Source: a bacterium UBP10_UBA1149 (GTDB lineage: Bacteria; Desulfobacterota; Binatia; UBA1149). From it: a stretch of DNA of 34,807 nucleotides. Below, piece by piece: positions 31,164 through 34,807 of this stretch; position 1 is the first letter of the stretch; every line of letters begins with the position of its first letter. The stretch is from contig DBZX01000080.1 of assembly GCA_002311335.1 (NCBI GenBank), forward strand, positions 9,478 to 44,284, in the 5' to 3' direction. The position numbers were made by a program, and so were the translations under genes. The notes under the pieces are model-generated. The model had not been told where the DNA came from. It did not search any database and saw only the letters and a list, made by a program, of their open reading frames with translations.

Positions 31164-34100
31164 TCATGGCTTCGCCGGTACCGTTGAGCCCTCGAAGGCA
31201 CCCTTGCGTACGTTGAATACGCACACCTGCTGCGCGGCCGTACCGCCGGGGTCGGCCTCGAAGACGATTACCCGCACTATCCTGCTCACCTGGGGTAGCG
31301 ACGAGTCGTAGCCACCGGGACCCTTGAGTACTACGCCGCCGGCAAAGCCGTCCTTGTCTCGGTCGTAGAGGAAGATCGATTGGCCCGAGTTGCTGCCGTT
31401 GCCCAGCAGGTCGCAGGTGGACTGGAAGGCGATGAAACGCGCTTTTGCTCCCACGCTGGGCATCGCGTTGGTACAGCCCGTGGTGTTGGTCACCTGGGTG
31501 TAGGGCGACGACAGCAGGTTGGCGTCCCACAGGAAGATTTCCGTGTTTCCGTCGCCGTTGGAGCCCGCCACCAGGTCGGCATCGGAGGCGAAGGCTATAA
31601 AACGCTTGCGGCTCTGGCTGGGGCTCTCACTGAAAAACCCGGAAGGAGAAGGGCTGGTTACCTGTACCAGCTGGGTGGCAAGACGCCTTATGCGGTACAA
31701 CGACCGCTCGCCCTCGGTGCCGGGGGGGTTGGTGGCGAGCAGGTCGGCGGTGCTCGAGAACGGTATAGCCGCGGAGTTAAAATTGACGCTGTGGCCGACC
31801 ACGCTGATGCCACTGTCGGCGGCGGTCAGTTGCTGGAGCCTCGGCACCGGTGCGGGTGCGGTGGGCCCCACCAGTTCGCGCTTCCACATGAAAATCTCAC
31901 GGTTACCTTCGGGATTGCCGCATCTCGCGGGCGCGTCGGGGCAGCGGGCCGGGTCGTCACATACCAGCCCGGGGCAGTCGGCGTCAGAACCGCAGGGGTC
32001 CCTGTCATTGTCGCCACCCACGCAGGAGTTCACCAGCTCGCCGTCGGAGTCGAACAGCAGCAGGCGGGCCTTGGATGCCCGCATATTGGGGTGAAGGTTG
32101 GTGGCGCCCACGCTTTGGGTGATCTGCAGCAAGCGGGAGCGACGGCGGTCGAGGTGGAAGATCTCGGTGTTGCCGTCGGGGTTAGAGCCGGTGAGGTCCG
32201 AGTTTGAAGAGAAGGCTACGAACCTGGCAGAACCGTTCAACGTCGGGTTCTCGTTGTTGTTGTCGACGCCGAAGACGAGCGAAGTTGTATCGGTGAGTTG
32301 TGTTATGGCTGTCAAAAGAGCGGTTGATTGGTCGTCGCCGCGGCGGATTCGCTTGCTGTATTCCTTGCGGTTGAAGAGGAAGATCTCGGTGTTGCCGTCG
32401 GCGTTATTGCCCGTGTAGTCTGCAGCTGACTGGAAGACGATTTCCTTGGCCCTGCGGCTCGGACTCGCCGAGCTGCCCTCGAAGCAGAATAGCTCCCCGC
32501 TTTCCGGGCTGCAGTCGAAACAGCCGTCGTCGGCCTGGTCGTTGCCGTCATCACAGAACTCATTGGGGTCCACGGTGCCGTCGCCGCAGAAGGGAAACAG
32601 CGAGCAGTCCAAGTCGCACGTGGTCCCGTCGGGAGGGTCGCATTCCTCGGCGCAACTGCCTTGCAGCACGCCGTCACCACAGCTCGTGCCGGCCGGGACA
32701 CAGACCCCGGTACCGTTACAGGTATCGTCCGGCGTGCATATATCACCGTCATCGCAGGGGACAGAAGTCACCGAGAGACAGTCGTCGCTGACGTCATTGC
32801 ACTGGTCGTTGCACTGGTCGCCAGCCGCGCAGGGGTCGCCCGAGTGCTGGCAGCTGCCAGCAGCGCAGGTGTCGCTACCATTGCAGAACAAGCCGTCATC
32901 GCAGGGCGAGCTGTTCGGGGTGGCCGAGCAGCCGTTGTTCATGTCACAGTTATCGTCGGTGCAGACATTGCCGTCGTCACAGTCAGTGGGCGGTCCCGGT
33001 TGGCAGAAGCCGCCGCTGCAACTGTCGTTGCTGGTGCAGGCGTTACCGTCTTCGCAGCCGCCTGCCCTGTCGGAGTGGTCGCAGGCGCCAGTGGGCAGGC
33101 AAAGGTCGTTGGTGCAGGCGTTGAGGTCGTCGCAGTTGGCGTTGTTCCCCTGGCAACCACCCTGGCCAGTGCAGACCCCGTCCTCGCACTGGTCCGGGTC
33201 GTCACCGGGGTTGCCGTTGTCGCAGGTGGCGGTGTTCGTGGCACTGGCGCAACCCGACGCGGGCAGGCACTGGTCGTCGGTGCATGGGTTACCGTCGTCG
33301 CAATCGAGTGCCGGGCCCGGCCCGCAGCTGCCGCCGGCGCAGGTGTCGCCCACAGTGCAGGCGTTGCCGTCGTCACAGGCGGCGGTGTTGGGCGGATGCA
33401 GGCAGGCTCCGAGCCCGTCGCAGGCCTCGTCGGTGCAGGGGCTGCCGTCGTCGTCGCAGATCGTACCGGCCACCCCGGCGCTGCAGTCCGACGAACAGCA
33501 GTCGCCGGCGTTGCTGTTGCCGTCGTCGCAGGTTTCCCCACACGCGGCATCCACAACTCCGTCCCCGCAGGTGTTGCCCGCTGGTATGCAGTTACCCGTC
33601 GAATCACAGCTGTCGGCTGGCGTGCAGGGGTCGCCGTCGTCGCAGGCCAGGCCGCTGTTTTGAATCTCGCAGTTTTCGCTACAGCAATCGCCATCGTCAG
33701 CGTTGCCGTCATCGCACTGCTCGCCCGCGTCCAGTATGCCGTCGCCGCAGCCGTCGGACAGGATGAGGTCGTCGATTGCGGCGTCGTCGTCCAGTATCAA
33801 GGTCATCGTGGTGACTGCGAAAGTGTCTATGACGGTAACCCGTTGTACGGAATTATGGCCGAGAAGCGCGAGGGGGATTACTTCCTGCTCACCCGCGGCA
33901 CCGTCCAGGATTATGCGACTACCGGAATCGCCATGCTTCACGTTTATGACGGTTAAACCGAGAACCTTCATGGGAGGGTCGAAAGTGAAAATCCACGTGT
34001 CTTCCTGGTCGTGGGAGCCTTCTTTACCGGACGATTTTGAATGGTCGTCGTCGGTTTCTTCCAGGTCGAGGATGTTGTTCAAGGCGGTAGTGTTACCGGC

Positions 34101-34367
34101 GCCGTACCCAGGGGTGACCAGGTCGTCGTCAAAGTTTTCGGCGCAGGCTTCCCCTTGGCAGCCCGAGTCAAAAACGATCGGGACGTCATCCTCGTTGTGG
34201 GGTATGACCTGCAGTGTTATGCCGGTACCAAGCGAGCCAGGCTGCAGAACCTGCCCGTTGGCAAAAGATTCGAAATCGAGCAGCAGGGTAGCCGCGTTTG
34301 CGGGCGAGGCTACCGCCATGGCTATCAGCGAGGCGTAAAGTGTAGTGGCCAGAACAAGTCTTCCCAT
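31164..34367 (-). CDS. Secreted cysteine-rich repeat protein with C-terminal seven-blade propeller
   Basis: This is a 1067-residue exported protein. MGRLVLATTLYASLIAMAVA begins a signal peptide that ends SPANA/A. Residues 26-205 form a beta-rich domain (LLLDFESFANGQVL; calcium-site-like DDDD runs). Residues 207-630 hold the cysteine-rich section. It has Myxococcus-type DUF4215 units (CGDGILDAGEQCDDGN; CGDGVVDAACGETCDDGN; CGDGTVDPNEFCDDGN) and about ten CDDGNxCTxxDxC units, which read as disulfide-stapled, acidic, metal-binding repeats. Residues 640-1067 contain seven PD40/TolB-like blades, such as EIVFQSAADYTG with NADGNTEIFLF, RFVAFSSNSDLTG with NPDGNTEIFHL, and RFIAFASDADLV with GDGNTEIFLW. 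Blade 3 carries its own Cys-rich insert (CVGGDNDRDPC). GGGGAG lies 7 bases before ATG 34367. It is probably a surface or extracellular adhesin or binding protein; no catalytic motif is evident. Confidence 0.9.
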   Translation of the reverse strand: MGRLVLATTLYASLIAMAVASPANAATLLLDFESFANGQVLQPGSLGTGITLQVIPHNEDDVPIVFDSGCQGEACAENFDDDLVTPGYGAGNTTALNNILDLEETDDDHSKSSGKEGSHDQEDTWIFTFDPPMKVLGLTVINVKHGDSGSRIILDGAAGEQEVIPLALLGHNSVQRVTVIDTFAVTTMTLILDDDAAIDDLILSDGCGDGILDAGEQCDDGNADDGDCCSENCEIQNSGLACDDGDPCTPADSCDSTGNCIPAGNTCGDGVVDAACGETCDDGNSNAGDCCSSDCSAGVAGTICDDDGSPCTDEACDGLGACLHPPNTAACDDGNACTVGDTCAGGSCGPGPALDCDDGNPCTDDQCLPASGCASATNTATCDNGNPGDDPDQCEDGVCTGQGGCQGNNANCDDLNACTNDLCLPTGACDHSDRAGGCEDGNACTSNDSCSGGFCQPGPPTDCDDGNVCTDDNCDMNNGCSATPNSSPCDDGLFCNGSDTCAAGSCQHSGDPCAAGDQCNDQCNDVSDDCLSVTSVPCDDGDICTPDDTCNGTGVCVPAGTSCGDGVLQGSCAEECDPPDGTTCDLDCSLFPFCGDGTVDPNEFCDDGNDQADDGCFDCSPESGELFCFEGSSASPSRRAKEIVFQSAADYTGNNADGNTEIFLFNRKEYSKRIRRGDDQSTALLTAITQLTDTTSLVFGVDNNNENPTLNGSARFVAFSSNSDLTGSNPDGNTEIFHLDRRRSRLLQITQSVGATNLHPNMRASKARLLLFDSDGELVNSCVGGDNDRDPCGSDADCPGLVCDDPARCPDAPARCGNPEGNREIFMWKRELVGPTAPAPVPRLQQLTAADSGISVVGHSVNFNSAAIPFSSTADLLATNPPGTEGERSLYRIRRLATQLVQVTSPSPSGFFSESPSQSRKRFIAFASDADLVAGSNGDGNTEIFLWDANLLSSPYTQVTNTTGCTNAMPSVGAKARFIAFQSTCDLLGNGSNSGQSIFLYDRDKDGFAGGVVLKGPGGYDSSLPQVSRIVRVIVFEADPGGTAAQQVCVFNVRKGAFEGSTVPAKP
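32475..33749 (-). repeat. Cysteine-rich repeat-coding tract
   Basis: Tandem, diverged units of about 100-130 bases encode CDDGN/CTxxDxC modules. In DNA they show recurrent CCGTCGTCGCA-like stretches on the plus strand. Such repeats recombine easily and make assembly and copy number uncertain. They also create long open frames on the opposite strand that are not genes. Confidence 0.7.
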
Positions 34368-34440
34368 GGAGGCGCTCCCCGGAGAAGATCCTGGCTCATA
34401 GACCGAACCCACCCCGCGCGGATGTCACCATATTGCCACC

Positions 34441-34507
34441 CCCCCTGTCAAGGGGGTCAGATTGATACATACCTAAGTTATCTCCCCCCCTCTGGTGGGC
34501 GGGGAGA
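34441..34507. repeat. Two GC-rich hairpins in the divergent intergenic space
   Basis: CCCCC (34441-34445) pairs with GGGGG (34452-34456) around TGTCAA. TCTCCCCCCC (34481-34490) pairs with GGGCGGGGAGA (34497-34507) around TCTGGT with one bulge. Neither has a U-tract. They lie between the cysteine-rich gene (leftward) and the lipoprotein gene (rightward) and may be REP-like elements or regulatory stems. The rest of 34368-34619 holds nothing recognisable. Confidence 0.45.
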
Positions 34508-34619
34508 GGACGGCCGGTTGGTTGCTTGGAGCTCCTGTCATACGGGTAATACGTGCCCCACCCGGAGAAGGTTCACGAGCGGGCTGGGAAATCTCGTGCG
34601 CGGGCAGTAAGCTGGGTGA

Positions 34620-34807
34620 GTGGTGTGGTCCGGAAGTGGTGGCGTGGCGGTGCTCGCGGTGGTCCTGTCCCTGGGAGTCTCGGCTTGTGGCGCCCAGGCC
34701 CCGATGGATCTTACCGACAGTTGTTCGATATTCGACGCCAAACGCTCCTGGTACAGGGCCACCGCTCGCAGCCAGAAACGCTGGGGTATCCCGGTGCACG
34801 TACAGCT
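34620..34807 (+). CDS. Lipoprotein start, probable transglycosylase-type protein (cut by window edge)
   Basis: The frame from GTG 34620 gives a hydrophobic stretch VAVLAVVLSLGVSACGAQAP with a good lipobox (VSAC), then DLTDSCSIFDAKRSWYRATA and RSQKRWGIPVHVQ at the edge. The last part resembles the N-terminal segment of SLT-type lytic transglycosylase lipoproteins (CxIFxxKxxWY...RWGxPxHV), periplasmic enzymes that cut peptidoglycan; that call is tentative. The n-region in this frame lacks basic residues. The neighbouring frame from GTG 34625 reads MVRKWWR, which would be a normal n-region, so a one-base indel near 34643 is suspected. The start and Shine-Dalgarno are uncertain. Confidence 0.6.
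   Translation, partial: MVWSGSGGVAVLAVVLSLGVSACGAQAPMDLTDSCSIFDAKRSWYRATARSQKRWGIPVHVQ

Noticed and set aside
32446..33956. Long Ser/Pro/Gln- and Val/Ala-rich frames on the plus strand
   Set aside because: They are opposite-strand products of the cysteine-repeat DNA; the repetition is inherited from the real gene.
34427..34451. TTGACA on the minus strand as a promoter for the cysteine-rich gene
   Set aside because: The nearest -10-like sequence (TATGGT) is only 13 bases away, too close for a functional sigma70 promoter.

Overview
The window is GC-rich bacterial chromosome, densely coding, with no tRNA, rRNA, CRISPR, transposase or phage gene that I can see. The gene content points to an uncultured Gram-negative of the deltaproteobacterial type (Myxococcota, Binatota or a relative): a DUF1329 outer-membrane-associated protein, lipoprotein signals, a secreted Myxococcus-type cysteine-rich repeat protein, and many oxidoreductases and acyl/CoA enzymes shared with actinobacteria. 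I cannot assign a taxon from sequence alone. No gap between genes exceeds about 260 bases.

Layout. (1) 1-6617, leftward: a TetR regulator, then cytochrome P450, alkylsulfatase-like metallo-beta-lactamase, PAPS sulfotransferase, PEBP/YbhB protein, Zn-type alcohol dehydrogenase and SDR (cut by the window edge), most separated by 3 to 16 bases. This looks like an oxidation plus sulfation/desulfation pathway for a lipid- or terpenoid-like substrate and is my main candidate for an undescribed system. (2) 6611-11314, rightward: a strong promoter overlapped by GTATAC-type operator repeats drives amidohydrolase-2, luciferase-like oxidoreductase, PNPOx-like split-barrel protein and a second amidohydrolase-2. 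(3) 11319-19230, leftward: periplasm-facing amidohydrolase-3, hydroxylaminobenzene-mutase-like membrane protein, ABM-domain protein, DUF3556 membrane protein, CrtI-like FAD oxidoreductase, nitroreductase, DAPG/phloretin-hydrolase-like protein and GST. Within it, the DUF3556/FAD-oxidoreductase pair sits between a relic of a nitroreductase start and a relic of a mutase end, so a gene pair has replaced part of a duplicated nitroreductase/mutase locus. (4) 19356-20591, rightward: class III CoA-transferase. (5) 20602-25720, leftward: nitronate-monooxygenase-like enzyme, DUF3604 lipoprotein and acyl-CoA synthetase. (6) 25806-28456, rightward: a second sulfotransferase overlapping a class III aminotransferase; a perfect KstR-type palindrome lies in the divergent promoter shared with (5). 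(7) 28466-34807: Zn-dehydrogenase, DUF1329 protein, a 1067-residue secreted cysteine-rich/beta-propeller protein, and the start of a lipoprotein.

Together the genes look like an accessory catabolic/modifying region for hydrophobic compounds (P450, CoA ligation and transfer, flavin monooxygenases, two sulfotransferases, ring- or C-C-cleaving hydrolase families, DUF1329). Substrates cannot be read from the sequence. Family names come from recognised motifs, not database searches. Base composition is mosaic: three 60-base lines counted by hand in the DUF3556 gene gave 53-62% GC, against 65-82% in lines from genes near 2 kb and 28 kb.
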